A stretch of 64,000 nucleotides of DNA from Dissulfuribacter thermophilus (GTDB lineage Bacteria; Desulfobacterota; Dissulfuribacteria; Dissulfuribacterales; Dissulfuribacteraceae), in contig NZ_MAGO01000001.1 in the NCBI RefSeq assembly GCF_001687335.1, positions 186,001-250,000 on the forward strand. Direction: 5' to 3'. Below the pieces are notes generated by a model. It was not told the DNA's origin. It saw only the letters and a list, made by a program, of their open reading frames with translations, and did not search any database. Each line of letters opens with the position of its first letter. Within the stretch, counting starts at the first letter, position 1. The translations under genes and the position numbers were made by a program. Shown here piece by piece: positions 18,534 through 28,209 of the stretch.

Positions 18534-19625
18534 ATGAAAGATCCAATTTCAGTACTGAAAGAAAAGGGTGGTTCTTCTATCTCTCCCTTGAGATGGGAAG
18601 GTGGAGTTTTAAGGCTTATTGATCAGCGGTTAGTCCCCTATGAAACCAAGTGGTTAGACCTTAAATCGTGGGAGGAAGTTCGAGATGCCATAAGAGACAT
18701 GGTGGTGCGGGGTGCACCAGCCATTGGCATCACAGCTGCTTTTGGTATGGCCCTTTGCGCTATTGGATTCGAGGGTGATGGAGGCGATGAACTTTTAGAG
18801 GTTTTGGAAGAGGCTGGCAGGGGATTGAATGATGCTCGTCCAACTGCAGTAAACCTCTCATGGGCAGTCAAAAGGATGCTCAATGCGGCTCAAAGCGCCA
18901 AAGATGCTGGTCATTCCGTAATGGAAATCAAGGGCCTTTTAGAGAAAGAGGCCATAAATATCTGGATGGAAGATGTGATTTCCAATCTCGAAATGGGGAA
19001 ATTCGGTGCACAACTTATTAAAGATGGCTCCACTATTCTTACACACTGCAATGCTGGTGCCCTTGCCACAGGTGGCTATGGCACTGCACTGGGGGTAGTG
19101 AGGTATGCTCACTTTTCAGGTAAGCGCATAAAGGTACTTGCAGATGAGACGCGGCCTTGGCTTCAGGGGATCAGACTTACAGCATGGGAGCTCTTGGAAG
19201 ACGGGATAGAGGTAGAGGTGATTTGCGATAATGCTGCAGGCTTCTTCATGAAAAGAGGAGAGGTAGACTGTGTAGTGGTAGGGGCAGACAGGATTGCCCT
19301 GAATGGAGATGTTGCAAACAAGATTGGTACCTATTCTGTGGCTGAACTTGCAAAAGCGAATTCCATTCCCTTTTATGTTGCAGCACCTTTTTCAACTATC
19401 GATATTTCCACAAGAAGCGGTGAAGACATCCCGATTGAAGAGCGTAGCTCAATTGAAGTGACAACCATTAAAGGTATAACCCTTGGTCCAGAAAACGTCA
19501 TTGCAAGGAACCCGGTTTTTGACGTTACACCCAATGAGCTTATAACAGCCATTATAACTGATAGGGGGATCCTTAGCCCTCCGTACGAAGATGCAATTGA
19601 GCGGTGTTTACGAAAATCCTCTTAA
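18534..19625 (+). CDS. mtnA: S-methyl-5-thioribose-1-phosphate isomerase
   Basis: Isomerises methylthioribose-1-phosphate to methylthioribulose-1-phosphate in methionine salvage. Signatures: the phosphate-site VRGAPAIGITAAFGMAL, the catalytic cysteine in ILTHCNAGALATGGYGTAL, DETRPWLQGIRLTAWEL and VVGADRIALNGDVANKIGTY. It is 363 residues, normal for the family. An initial-factor eIF2B-like relative is a theoretical alternative but the MtnA-specific motifs decide. The following GAF gene starts inside its last 35 bases. Confidence 0.93.
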   Translation: MKDPISVLKEKGGSSISPLRWEGGVLRLIDQRLVPYETKWLDLKSWEEVRDAIRDMVVRGAPAIGITAAFGMALCAIGFEGDGGDELLEVLEEAGRGLNDARPTAVNLSWAVKRMLNAAQSAKDAGHSVMEIKGLLEKEAINIWMEDVISNLEMGKFGAQLIKDGSTILTHCNAGALATGGYGTALGVVRYAHFSGKRIKVLADETRPWLQGIRLTAWELLEDGIEVEVICDNAAGFFMKRGEVDCVVVGADRIALNGDVANKIGTYSVAELAKANSIPFYVAAPFSTIDISTRSGEDIPIEERSSIEVTTIKGITLGPENVIARNPVFDVTPNELITAIITDRGILSPPYEDAIERCLRKSS

Positions 19626-20457
19626 GGTCTTTGTAGAAACTGTCCAGAACTGTTTTGACGCTCATACAGCAGCGGTTTTTGTCAATACTGGCCATGATAC
19701 TCTTAAACTTTTGGCGTATTCGAGTCTAAGCGACAAGATTATCTCCGAGGCTTTTATAAAAAGTGGCCAAGGTCTAGTTGGGTGGTGTTTTAGGCACAAA
19801 AAATTCATACATGCAACAGATTTCAGCCGTGACACTCGTACCCTAGGTTTATACAAAACAGATGTTGGCATAAAGTCCTTTATGGCTGCTCCCATAGGTT
19901 CGGCAAAAGGGGTAATCATGGTGGATTCCAAGGGCCAGTATGCATTCTCTGAAAAAAAACAGGGCCAGTTTAAGTCCTTTGCCAATCTATCAGAAAATCT
20001 CGTAGATGCCTTTTTCCATGAACAGAGATTAGGGTATCTAAATCGTTTTTTAGAGAACTATTTTTTGCTTAAGGGCCCTCCTTCTAGGATTTTAGAAGCA
20101 CTTTTAAATATTACAGACCTTGAGATTGCCCTGATGATTAGGTTGAGAGGACATCATATTGGAGTGGAGTATTCACTCCCTCAAGGCATCCTGCGTATAA
20201 ATGAAGCCCTCTACAGGGATGTAAGGGCCTTTGGAGCATGGTTGTTTAAACACAAAAAGCCTGTTGTAACCAACAGATTTAAGGCATTGACGAGGTTGGA
20301 ACACCTTAAGGGATTAGGGCCAACTCTTCTGGGACTGTTGACCGAGCCTGATGCAGACGGGATTAATGCATGGGTACTTTCTGGGAAAAAACACCTTTTG
20401 GGATGGCCCAAGGGGCTGGAGCAGGTTCTGTGTGATGTTATAAAAGTTTTCGAATAA
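19591..20457 (+). CDS. GAF-domain protein
   Basis: A 288-residue soluble protein. A GAF domain covers about residues 10-150: SGQGLVGWCFRHKKFIHATDF is the typical central motif and SFMAAPIGSAKGVIMVDSK the following strands. The C-terminal 130 residues may be a second, degenerate GAF-like unit. There is no attached kinase, GGDEF or helix-turn-helix output, so it is a sensor or adaptor whose partner is not evident. The start at 19591 gives a 35-base overlap with mtnA; a TTG at 19597 is an alternative. Confidence 0.75.
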   Translation: MQLSGVYENPLKVFVETVQNCFDAHTAAVFVNTGHDTLKLLAYSSLSDKIISEAFIKSGQGLVGWCFRHKKFIHATDFSRDTRTLGLYKTDVGIKSFMAAPIGSAKGVIMVDSKGQYAFSEKKQGQFKSFANLSENLVDAFFHEQRLGYLNRFLENYFLLKGPPSRILEALLNITDLEIALMIRLRGHHIGVEYSLPQGILRINEALYRDVRAFGAWLFKHKKPVVTNRFKALTRLEHLKGLGPTLLGLLTEPDADGINAWVLSGKKHLLGWPKGLEQVLCDVIKVFE

Positions 20458-20543
20458 ACTTTAGTTGCTCATCTTTTTTCTTTCTTCCTATGGAAGTCAA
20501 GGTCCAATCAATTGATGAAAAAGACTCTCTTCTACATATTTAT

Positions 20544-20770
20544 TTGAACGTGTTTTGCGATAATATATATATGAAGGAGGAGGTACGGGGTAAGTCACTT
20601 AAAGGGGCACCAGCAGGTATCATATAATTAGAAACTGTCCTGTAAGCGCTTACAGGGAGTCCCAAATACGAGGGGTATGGCATGATGAGCCTACTTTGAG
20701 GAGGATCCCTCGTCGCCGACTGTTAAGAAGAACCAGACCCCCTGTGGATACTTATGCATGAGGAAGGTAT
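20544..20770 (+). ncRNA. Possible structured RNA or long mreB leader
   Basis: The 316-base gap before mreB has a promoter-like pair (TTGAAC at 20544, TATATA 16 bases later) and then about 190 bases with structure: a perfect 18-base palindrome CCTGTAAGCGCTTACAGG at 20639-20656, and a stem CGAGGG (20669) with CCCTCG (20707). No open frame of size is found on the plus strand. I could not match it to 6S, SRP or any riboswitch consensus. It may be a free small RNA or the mreB leader. Confidence 0.35.
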
Positions 20771-20773
20771 ACA

Positions 20774-21796
20774 ATGGGATTGTTACGGTCGATAGTGAGA
20801 AAAGATCTTGCCATGGATCTTGGGACTGCAAATACCTTGGTCTATGTGGCAGGAGATGGAATTGTCCTAAATGAACCCACATGTATTGAAATAGATCATG
20901 AGGGAACTCCAGTTTGTTTTGGGGAAAATGCCTATGAACGTCTGGGCAAGACCCCAGATGGACAAAGGGTGATCCGTCCCTTAAAGCACGGAGTGATCAA
21001 TGATTTTGAGGCAGCAACTGCACTTGTCCGAAATTTTATTAAAAAGGCAAAGGGTAAGAAGGGAATTCTTCCTCCCAGAGTATTGATTAGTGTCCCATCA
21101 AAGATGACGCAACTTGAAAAGCGCTCTGTTTTAGAGGCTGCCAGAGCTGCGGATATCAAGGATCCGTATCTTATTGAGGAGACTATGGCAGCAGCAATAG
21201 GGGCCGGACTAGAGGTGTTCGAGACTCATCCCAGGATGGTTGTGGATATTGGCGGCGGGACTACTGAGGTGGCAGTGATTGAACGAGGAGGTTTTGTGGA
21301 AAGTGATTCCATTAGAATTGCAGGAGATGAAATGGATGAAGCAATCAAAAGATTCATGAAGCAAACCTTGGGGATTCACATTGGCTCACGAAGTGCAGAG
21401 AGGATAAAGTGTGAACTAGGCACTGCAGTGTCCGATGTCTCATGGGATGAATCTATCAGTACTGTTACAGGAAAGGATTTGAATACAGGACTCCCCAAAA
21501 TCATCTCCATAAGTGCAGCAGATTTGCGCCCTGCCCTTTTGCCCATATTAGATGAGATAGCCTATTTTATCCGAGATTTTATAGGAATATTACCTGAAAG
21601 AGTTCGAGACATTATTAAAACAGATGGTTTTCTATTGACTGGAGGAGGGACTCTGCTCAAGGGGATAGACAGATACCTTGCACAAGAGACAGGAATGCCT
21701 GTGTGCCACGCCCCTCAGCCTCTGTTGACAGTAGCAAAAGGGGCGGGCCTGGCAATAGAGAACTTGAAAATCTACAGGGGCGTATTTTCAAATTAG
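20774..21796 (+). CDS. mreB: MreB-type actin-like rod-shape protein
   Basis: Bacterial actin that forms filaments under the inner membrane and guides side-wall synthesis. The ATP-binding actin-fold signatures are intact: MDLGTANTLVYVAGDGIVLNE (phosphate 1), MVVDIGGGTTEVAVI (phosphate 2) and DGFLLTGGGTLLKGIDRYL (adenosine). The basic N-terminal segment GLLRSIVRKDL may help membrane contact. It is 340 residues. mreC and mreD do not follow, so this may be a stand-alone paralogue (Mbl/MreBH-like) rather than the main copy. Confidence 0.9.
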   Translation: MGLLRSIVRKDLAMDLGTANTLVYVAGDGIVLNEPTCIEIDHEGTPVCFGENAYERLGKTPDGQRVIRPLKHGVINDFEAATALVRNFIKKAKGKKGILPPRVLISVPSKMTQLEKRSVLEAARAADIKDPYLIEETMAAAIGAGLEVFETHPRMVVDIGGGTTEVAVIERGGFVESDSIRIAGDEMDEAIKRFMKQTLGIHIGSRSAERIKCELGTAVSDVSWDESISTVTGKDLNTGLPKIISISAADLRPALLPILDEIAYFIRDFIGILPERVRDIIKTDGFLLTGGGTLLKGIDRYLAQETGMPVCHAPQPLLTVAKGAGLAIENLKIYRGVFSN

Positions 21797-21891
21797 CCCC
21801 TGTTTATCCCAAATTATGCACTGCGAAAGGGGGCAAAAATGTTTTTTCTTTTTTTTAAACCGTGTGGTTTCTGCATCAATAAATGTTACCG

Positions 21892-22147
21892 TGAAAATAC
21901 CCTTTGGGTAATTCGCTAATATAACAGGTAGAAGGAAGACGGTAGAAGGAAGAAGCAAGCCCTGCCTGTACAAAAGCCAGAGGCCGAAAGGCGAAGACAT
22001 CAAAAAAAGTTAACTCAAAACTTAAAACTCAAAACTCAACAGTTCTGAAGTGCTCAACACTTTTAAAAAGCTTCTGCCTTCTACCTTCTTCCTATTCTCA
22101 TTTTCATCCACGCGGGTGACGAATTCCGTCGTCACGATCATTTGGGT
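21892..22147. repeat. Dispersed repeat, family 2, copy B
   Basis: Most of the 402-base gap between mreB and lon is a diverged copy of the repeat at 1290 and 56522: GAAAATACCC, an AGAAGG purine tract, GCCTGTACAAAAGCCAGAG, several ACTCAAAACTCAACA words, then GGGTGACGAATTC and CGTCAC. This copy has an internal pyrimidine block (CTTCTGCCTTCTACCTTCTT) that could pair with the purine tract. Nothing else is recognised in the gap. Confidence 0.6.
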
Positions 22148-22198
22148 TTATGTGTTTATGGAGGCGCCTATATATGGCGCCGTTTACCTTCTTTATCC

Positions 22199-24625
22199 TT
22201 AATGCGCCCTTATTTCATCCTGACAGGGCGATGGAAGTGAGAACAAATCCGGTGCCTCTGCAGGGCTAGGTCCTTTAAACAGGCTCTTAGGATCATCGAG
22301 CTTCAGGGCCTCTAAAAGGACCTCATCCATGTGTTCCACAAGGACGATTTCTAGGCTTCTAGTGATCTTTTGCGGAATTTCCTTTAAATCCTTTTCGTTT
22401 TCTTTTGGAACTAGGACCTTTTTGATTCCCATTCGCCTTGCAGCAAGGAGTTTTTCCTTGAGCCCGCCTATGGCAAGTACTCGTCCCCTAAGAGTGATCT
22501 CTCCTGTCATGGCCACTTCGTGCCTTACAGGTATTTTCAAGAGTGCCGAGGTAATGGCAGTGGCTATTGTGATTCCGGCACTCGGGCCATCTTTTGGTAT
22601 GGCTCCCTCTGGTACATGTACATGAATGTCTACTTTTTGATAAAAGTCCCAGGGGAGATCAAACTGGCAGGCCCTTGCCCGTACGTAACTCATTGCGGCT
22701 TGAGCTGATTCTTGCATCACATCACCGAGTTTTCCAGTGATGGTCAGATGGCCTTTTCCAGGCATCACTGCAGACTCTATGTGGAGCACAGTGCCTCCAG
22801 TTTCCGTCCAGGCAAGCCCAGTGGCCACACCAACTAGATCTTGGTCTTCTGTCTCCCTATTCTTGTATTTGGGCACTCCCAGGTATTTTTGGAGTGAAGT
22901 CTGGTTTATACGTTGGCTCCAATTCTCTTGTTTTTCTTTGTTCTTGACGAATTCTTTTGCAACTTTTCTGAGAATAGACGCAATGGCACGTTCCAGACTT
23001 CTAACTCCAGCCTCTCTTGTATAGGAGCGAATTATTTCGAGGAGGGCTCCCTGGCTGAATTGAACCTGATCGGGTTTCAGTCCATGGGCTTCCAACTGCC
23101 TTGGAATGAGATAGCCCTTGGCAATTTCCAGCTTTTCCTCCTCGGTATAGCCTGGGATTTCTATTATTTCCATTCTATCTTGAAGGGGTAGGGGTATGGT
23201 GTGTAGGGCATTGGCAGTAGTTATAAACAGTACCTCTGAAAGGTCATAATCCAGATCGAGGTAATGGTCGTTAAAGGCATAGTTCTGCTCTGGGTCAAGT
23301 ACCTCCAATAGGGCAGCAGCAGGATCGCCTCTAAAATCAGCGCTCATCTTGTCCACTTCGTCTAGACAGAATACAGGATTGCTACTTTTGGCCTTTCTGA
23401 GGGACTGGATGATTTTACCTGGCATTGCCCCTATGTAGGTACGCCTGTGGCCGCGTATCTCGGCCTCATCTCTTACGCCACCTAGGGAAAGTCGGACAAA
23501 GTTTCTCCCCAGTGCCCGTGCAACTGAGCGGGCAAGGGAGGTTTTACCAACTCCTGGAGGGCCAACTAGACACAGTATTGGCCCCTTCATCTTTTTTACT
23601 AGACTTTGAACCGCTAGATATTCGAGTATTCGTTCTTTTGGCTTTTCTAGGCCGTAGTGGTCTTCATTGAGTATGCGTTCGGCCTCTTTAATATCGTGTT
23701 TATCCTTGGTTTTGTCGTACCAGGGAAGGGCCAAGATCCAATCAATATAGTTTCTTACTACAGTGGCCTCTGCAGACATTGGGGCCATGAGTTTTAACTT
23801 TTTAAATTCTTGCCTTACCTTCTGGGCCGCTTCCTTTGGAAGCCTTTTTTTCTTTATTCGGCGTTCAAGTTCTTGAAGATCGTTCTGGGCATCGTCTTTT
23901 TGCCCCATTTCCTTTTGAATGGCGCGGATCTGCTCATTGAGGTAGTAGTCCCTCTGATTCTTCTCCATCTGTTTTTTGACCCGCTCTTTTATGCGCTGCT
24001 CCACCTGAATAATCTGGGTCTCGTTGCGCATCATAGTGTAGAGGCGTTCCAGACGCTTCCCTGGCTGTGTAATCTCGAGGATCTGCTGCTTGTCGCTCAC
24101 CTTAAGGGGAATGTGGCCCGCAATGGTATCAGCAAGCCTGTCTGGGTCAGATATGGAGGATATGGACAGGGCTACCTCAGGAGGGATCTTTTTGTTGAGT
24201 TTTACATATTCATCAAAGGCCTCAATGGTCATTCTGATGAGGGCCTCTACCTCTGGACCATGGGCCTCAACCCTGGGAAGTGGTTCTACTTCCACTGCAA
24301 AATATTCATCTTCAGGGAGAAATCGTAGAATTTTCGCTCGTCTCTGACCCTCGATCAAGGCCTTTACTGTACCATCTGGAAGGCGAAGGAGTTGAAGGAT
24401 TGTGCCAATGGTGCCGATCTGATAGATGTCTTTTGGCTTTGGATCATCTATCTTGGCATCCTTTTGAGCTGCTAGAAAGATCTCGTGTTTTTCAGCCATG
24501 GCCTTTTCAATGGCCTGGACACTTTTTTCTCTACCCACAAAAAGTGGGGCCACCATATTGGGAAAAATGACTATATCTCTAAGGGGTAAAAGTGGTGCAA
24601 TAATACTTTCCTGGTGTTCTTTCAT
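22199..24625 (-). CDS. lon: ATP-dependent protease Lon
   Basis: Cytosolic AAA+ serine protease that degrades misfolded and regulatory proteins. The 808 residues run: LON substrate-binding domain ([20 protein letters not shown]), coiled-coil, AAA+ module with Walker [18 protein letters not shown] and Walker [12 protein letters not shown], then the protease domain with the serine in [14 protein letters not shown] and the lysine near [14 protein letters not shown]. It is the last gene of the tig-clpP-clpX-lon group, 174 bases after clpX, so it probably has its own promoter as well. Confidence 0.97.
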   Translation of the reverse strand: MKEHQESIIAPLLPLRDIVIFPNMVAPLFVGREKSVQAIEKAMAEKHEIFLAAQKDAKIDDPKPKDIYQIGTIGTILQLLRLPDGTVKALIEGQRRAKILRFLPEDEYFAVEVEPLPRVEAHGPEVEALIRMTIEAFDEYVKLNKKIPPEVALSISSISDPDRLADTIAGHIPLKVSDKQQILEITQPGKRLERLYTMMRNETQIIQVEQRIKERVKKQMEKNQRDYYLNEQIRAIQKEMGQKDDAQNDLQELERRIKKKRLPKEAAQKVRQEFKKLKLMAPMSAEATVVRNYIDWILALPWYDKTKDKHDIKEAERILNEDHYGLEKPKERILEYLAVQSLVKKMKGPILCLVGPPGVGKTSLARSVARALGRNFVRLSLGGVRDEAEIRGHRRTYIGAMPGKIIQSLRKAKSSNPVFCLDEVDKMSADFRGDPAAALLEVLDPEQNYAFNDHYLDLDYDLSEVLFITTANALHTIPLPLQDRMEIIEIPGYTEEEKLEIAKGYLIPRQLEAHGLKPDQVQFSQGALLEIIRSYTREAGVRSLERAIASILRKVAKEFVKNKEKQENWSQRINQTSLQKYLGVPKYKNRETEDQDLVGVATGLAWTETGGTVLHIESAVMPGKGHLTITGKLGDVMQESAQAAMSYVRARACQFDLPWDFYQKVDIHVHVPEGAIPKDGPSAGITIATAITSALLKIPVRHEVAMTGEITLRGRVLAIGGLKEKLLAARRMGIKKVLVPKENEKDLKEIPQKITRSLEIVLVEHMDEVLLEALKLDDPKSLFKGPSPAEAPDLFSLPSPCQDEIRAH

Positions 24626-24799
24626 GGGAAACTATGCGAGTTTTAGGGCTCGCCAGCCCATAGAATTTTTCACCTAAATTCTGCAAACCCAAAGGGTGCT
24701 GAATGTGAGTAATCTTTTGGAATATCAAATTCATTTGATTTTAGGATACTAATATAGTTAGCATAAAAACAGTTTTGCCAACCCCTCAAAAACAGGAGA

Positions 24800-26062
24800 C
24801 TAAGATGCCTTAGCCTGTTCTTCCTGTTCAAAGAGGAGTATTGGCTCAGCCTTATTCTCTATGACGTCCTCACTAATAATACATTCCTTTACTCCTTCCA
24901 TAGAAGGCAATTCATACATCAGATCCAACATGGCCTCTTCAAGAATGGCCCTAAGGCCTCTCGCACCTGTCTTTCTCTTCAGTGCTTCTCTTGCAATGGC
25001 ACGTATTGCACCGTCAGTAAAATTGAGATCAATACCGTCCATTGCAAAAAGCTTTTGAAATTGCTTTATAATTGCGTTTTTGGGCTCTTGGAGAATACGG
25101 ACTAGGGCCTCTTCATCAAGCTCTTCCAGGGTGGCTACTACTGGTATCCTTCCAACCAGCTCAGGTATGAGACCGTACTTTATTAGGTCTTCGGGCTGGA
25201 CATGGGTCAATACTTCACCCAGAGTCATGTCTCTAGCACCCTGTACGTCCGCCCCAAATCCTATGGAGCGTTTTCCTAGCCTTGATTTCACGATTGAGTC
25301 AAGGCCTACAAATGCTCCACCTGCAATAAACAGTATATTTGTTGTGTCGATTTTGACGTATTCCTGCTGTGGGTGTTTCCTCCCACCTTTCGGAGGGACA
25401 TTACATAAGGTCCCTTCTATAATCTTTAGGAGAGCCTGTTGGACTCCTTCTCCTGAAACGTCCCTTGTTATGGATGGGCTGTCGCTCTTTCTGGCTATTT
25501 TGTCGATTTCATCGATATAGACGATTCCACGGGAGGCAAGCTCTACATCATAATCTGCAGCCTGAAGGAGGTTCAAAATAATGTTTTCTACATCCTCACC
25601 AACATATCCTGCCTCTGTAAGGGTTGTTGCGTCAGCAATGGCGAATGGAACGTTTAATATCTTTGCAAGAGTCTGTGCAAGAAGTGTCTTTCCACTCCCT
25701 GTGGGACCGATGAGGAGTATGTTGGACTTTTGGAGTTCCACGTCTTCCATGTCAACTGAGCTATCAATTCTCTTATAGTGATTGTGAACGGCAACGCTCA
25801 GGATCTTTTTGGCCTGCTCCTGGCCAATCACGTATTCATCTAAAAGGGCCTTAATTTCAGAGGGCTTCAAGATGTAACCGGACTGAGTATCATCTTCGCG
25901 TTCTTCATCCTCTGCGATTATGTCGTTACAGAGCTCAACACATTCGTCACAGATGTATACGCTTGGCCCTGCTATGAGTTTTTTAACTTCCTGGTGCCCT
26001 TTCCCACAGAATGAGCACTTGAGTTTTTTCAAAAGTTCTAAATCTTGGTCGTTTTGGTTCAT
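24800..26062 (-). CDS. clpX: ATP-dependent Clp protease ATP-binding subunit ClpX
   Basis: Unfoldase partner of ClpP. N-terminal zinc-binding domain [17 protein letters not shown] ... CDECVELC, then AAA+ with Walker [18 protein letters not shown], Walker [11 protein letters not shown], and the [14 protein letters not shown] sensor-2 region. The length of 420 is standard. It lies two bases downstream of clpP with an obvious shared transcript. Confidence 0.97.
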   Translation of the reverse strand: MNQNDQDLELLKKLKCSFCGKGHQEVKKLIAGPSVYICDECVELCNDIIAEDEEREDDTQSGYILKPSEIKALLDEYVIGQEQAKKILSVAVHNHYKRIDSSVDMEDVELQKSNILLIGPTGSGKTLLAQTLAKILNVPFAIADATTLTEAGYVGEDVENIILNLLQAADYDVELASRGIVYIDEIDKIARKSDSPSITRDVSGEGVQQALLKIIEGTLCNVPPKGGRKHPQQEYVKIDTTNILFIAGGAFVGLDSIVKSRLGKRSIGFGADVQGARDMTLGEVLTHVQPEDLIKYGLIPELVGRIPVVATLEELDEEALVRILQEPKNAIIKQFQKLFAMDGIDLNFTDGAIRAIAREALKRKTGARGLRAILEEAMLDLMYELPSMEGVKECIISEDVIENKAEPILLFEQEEQAKAS

Positions 26063-26064
26063 AT

Positions 26065-26664
26065 TTAGTTGTCCTCCTGGACTTCTCTTTTTTCTATGAC
26101 ATGGTCTACAATGCCATAGGCTTTGGCCTCGTCACCACCCATGAAGAAGTCCCTTTCGGTATCTTTCTGAATGCGGTCAATTGGTTGCCCTGTATGTTTA
26201 GAAAGAATCTCGTTCAAACGCTCTCTCAGTCTTAGTATCTCTTTTGCGTGAATATCAATATCTGTAGCCTGTCCCTGAAATCCACCCATTGGTTGGTGAA
26301 TGAGAATTCTAGCATTGGGGAGGGAATAGCGTTTGCCCTTTGCTCCAGCTGCCAAAAGGAGTGCTCCCATACTTGCAGCCTGCCCAAGGCACAGGGTTGA
26401 GACATCGGGTTTTATGTACTGGATGGTGTCATAAATAGCGAGTCCCGCTGTCACTACCCCACCTGGGGAATTAATATACAGAGTTATGTCTCTTTTAGGG
26501 TCTTCTGCCTCCAAAAAGAGGAGTTGAGCGATAATGAGGTTTGCCACCTCATCGTCAATGGCGGTGCCAAGGAATATGATGCGCTCCTTGAGGAGCCTTG
26601 AATATATGTCATAGGCCCTCTCACCGCGAGAGCTCTGTTCAATGACCATTGGAATTAAAGGCAT
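26065..26664 (-). CDS. clpP: ATP-dependent Clp protease proteolytic subunit
   Basis: Self-compartmentalised serine protease. Catalytic triad: serine in [14 protein letters not shown], histidine in [18 protein letters not shown], and the downstream aspartate in [19 protein letters not shown]. 199 residues, full length. The gene directly abuts tig (start at 26664, tig stop at 26665) and precedes clpX by two bases, the conserved tig-clpP-clpX order. Confidence 0.97.
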   Translation of the reverse strand: MPLIPMVIEQSSRGERAYDIYSRLLKERIIFLGTAIDDEVANLIIAQLLFLEAEDPKRDITLYINSPGGVVTAGLAIYDTIQYIKPDVSTLCLGQAASMGALLLAAGAKGKRYSLPNARILIHQPMGGFQGQATDIDIHAKEILRLRERLNEILSKHTGQPIDRIQKDTERDFFMGGDEAKAYGIVDHVIEKREVQEDN

Positions 26665-27945
26665 TTATTTTTCCTCCTCCACAATTTCCGCATGTTCCAA
26701 TAAAAAGTCAATAGTATTTTTTGCCCTAAGTTTCGGTAACACATACTCTGAAATAGCAGCTCTTATCTGATTTGGGTCAAGATTTCTATATTCCGGGGCC
26801 ACTTCCATATAACGCATGAGTTCCTCGTTCGAGACAGTGATGTCCTCCTTGTCTGCGATCTTATCGAGCACTATTTCCATTTTCACCTGGCGCTCAGCAT
26901 CTTCTCGCATCTTTTCCTTTAATCTTTCTTCGCTCATCCCTGTGCTCTGAAGGTCCATTCCCCTCTCATTGAGGTGAGAAATCACGTTGTCTACCATCTG
27001 GACAAGCTTTTTTTCCACAAGGCTCTCAGGCAGCGGGAAATCCACTTCGCTTAAAAGCTTGTCAATCAGCTGTTGTCTGATGGCCCTTTCCTGAGCCTCT
27101 TTTTTGTCCTGTTCCAGCTGATTTCTCATCCGTTCCCTTAAATCATCAATGGTCTTGTATTGGGGACCAAACTTTTGGGCAAATTCATCGTCAAGTTCAG
27201 GGAGGATTCTCTTTTTGATTTCCTTTACTGTAACTTTATATGTAATGGTCTTTCCTGCTACATTTTCATTTAGGGCGTCTTCTGGATAGGTTACTTCAAT
27301 CTCTTTTTCCACACCTTTTTCTGTGCCTATGAGCTTGGTTTCAAATTCCTCATTGAAATAGCCTGAACCTACTTCTAGATAGTAATTTTCCTCTTTTAGG
27401 CCTTCTACGGGCTCTCCTTCAAAAAATCCCTCGAAATCGACGATAACAAGATCACCCTCTTGTACTGGTCGATCCTCTTCAAGGGATTCAACGGAGCCAA
27501 AGTGTTTTCTAAGGGCCTCCATCTGCTCGTCTACTTCTTCTTCTGTCACCTCATATGGTGGCTTTTCGAGCTTTATGCCCTTATATTCTGGAAGGTCGAA
27601 TTCTGGCCAAAGGTCAAGTAGTGCAGAATAGCTAAAGGGTTCGCCTTCTTTTAGATCCCCGGCATTTTCAAGCCTTGGTTCGGTGATGAGTTTAACGTCT
27701 AGCTCTTCAAGGGCCTTTGGAAAGGTCTCTCTAATAAGGCTTTCTAAGACTTCTTCTCTGATGGAGTCTCCATGATACCTTTGAATTAAAGACTTGGGAG
27801 CCTTCCCCTTCCTGAAACCCTTAATTTTTACGTGCCTTCCAATTTTCTTGCACGCTTTGTCAAACTCAAGAGCTACTTGCTCTCCAGGTATTTCTACCTG
27901 GAGCTTTTTTTGAACAGGGGTTACATCTTCAACTGTTACCTTCAT
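26665..27945 (-). CDS. tig: Trigger factor
   Basis: Ribosome-associated chaperone and peptidyl-prolyl isomerase of 426 residues. The ribosome-binding tail loop is in KGFRKGKAPKSLIQRYHGD, the FKBP-type domain lies near residues 155-240 (QEGDLVIVDFEGFFEGEPVEG), and the C-terminal helical chaperone region follows. It leads the clpP-clpX operon. The tRNA-Leu gene lies 84 bases upstream on the same strand. Confidence 0.95.
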   Translation of the reverse strand: MKVTVEDVTPVQKKLQVEIPGEQVALEFDKACKKIGRHVKIKGFRKGKAPKSLIQRYHGDSIREEVLESLIRETFPKALEELDVKLITEPRLENAGDLKEGEPFSYSALLDLWPEFDLPEYKGIKLEKPPYEVTEEEVDEQMEALRKHFGSVESLEEDRPVQEGDLVIVDFEGFFEGEPVEGLKEENYYLEVGSGYFNEEFETKLIGTEKGVEKEIEVTYPEDALNENVAGKTITYKVTVKEIKKRILPELDDEFAQKFGPQYKTIDDLRERMRNQLEQDKKEAQERAIRQQLIDKLLSEVDFPLPESLVEKKLVQMVDNVISHLNERGMDLQSTGMSEERLKEKMREDAERQVKMEIVLDKIADKEDITVSNEELMRYMEVAPEYRNLDPNQIRAAISEYVLPKLRAKNTIDFLLEHAEIVEEEK

Positions 27946-28028
27946 ATCTCTTTCCTCTTACACTTTGGGATTTGTATTTGGAATATGTCTTCCCTGGCGG
28001 GTCACCTAAGGGACATGTACCATTAAAA

Positions 28029-28113
<85 letters not shown>

Positions 28114-28209
28114 ACATCCTGAGAAAATCTAATCTAGGCAAAATTGTACGTCAAGATGTTCTACTACCTTGACTCCATCCTTGTCCATAATTAGAGTCAT
28201 CCATTGATC

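Noticed and set aside
18528-18540. SAM riboswitch before mtnA
   Set aside because: mtnA starts five bases after gatB and there is no room for a leader.
20544-20770. 6S RNA assignment for the mreB leader
   Set aside because: The ends do not form the long closing stem and no central bubble is evident.
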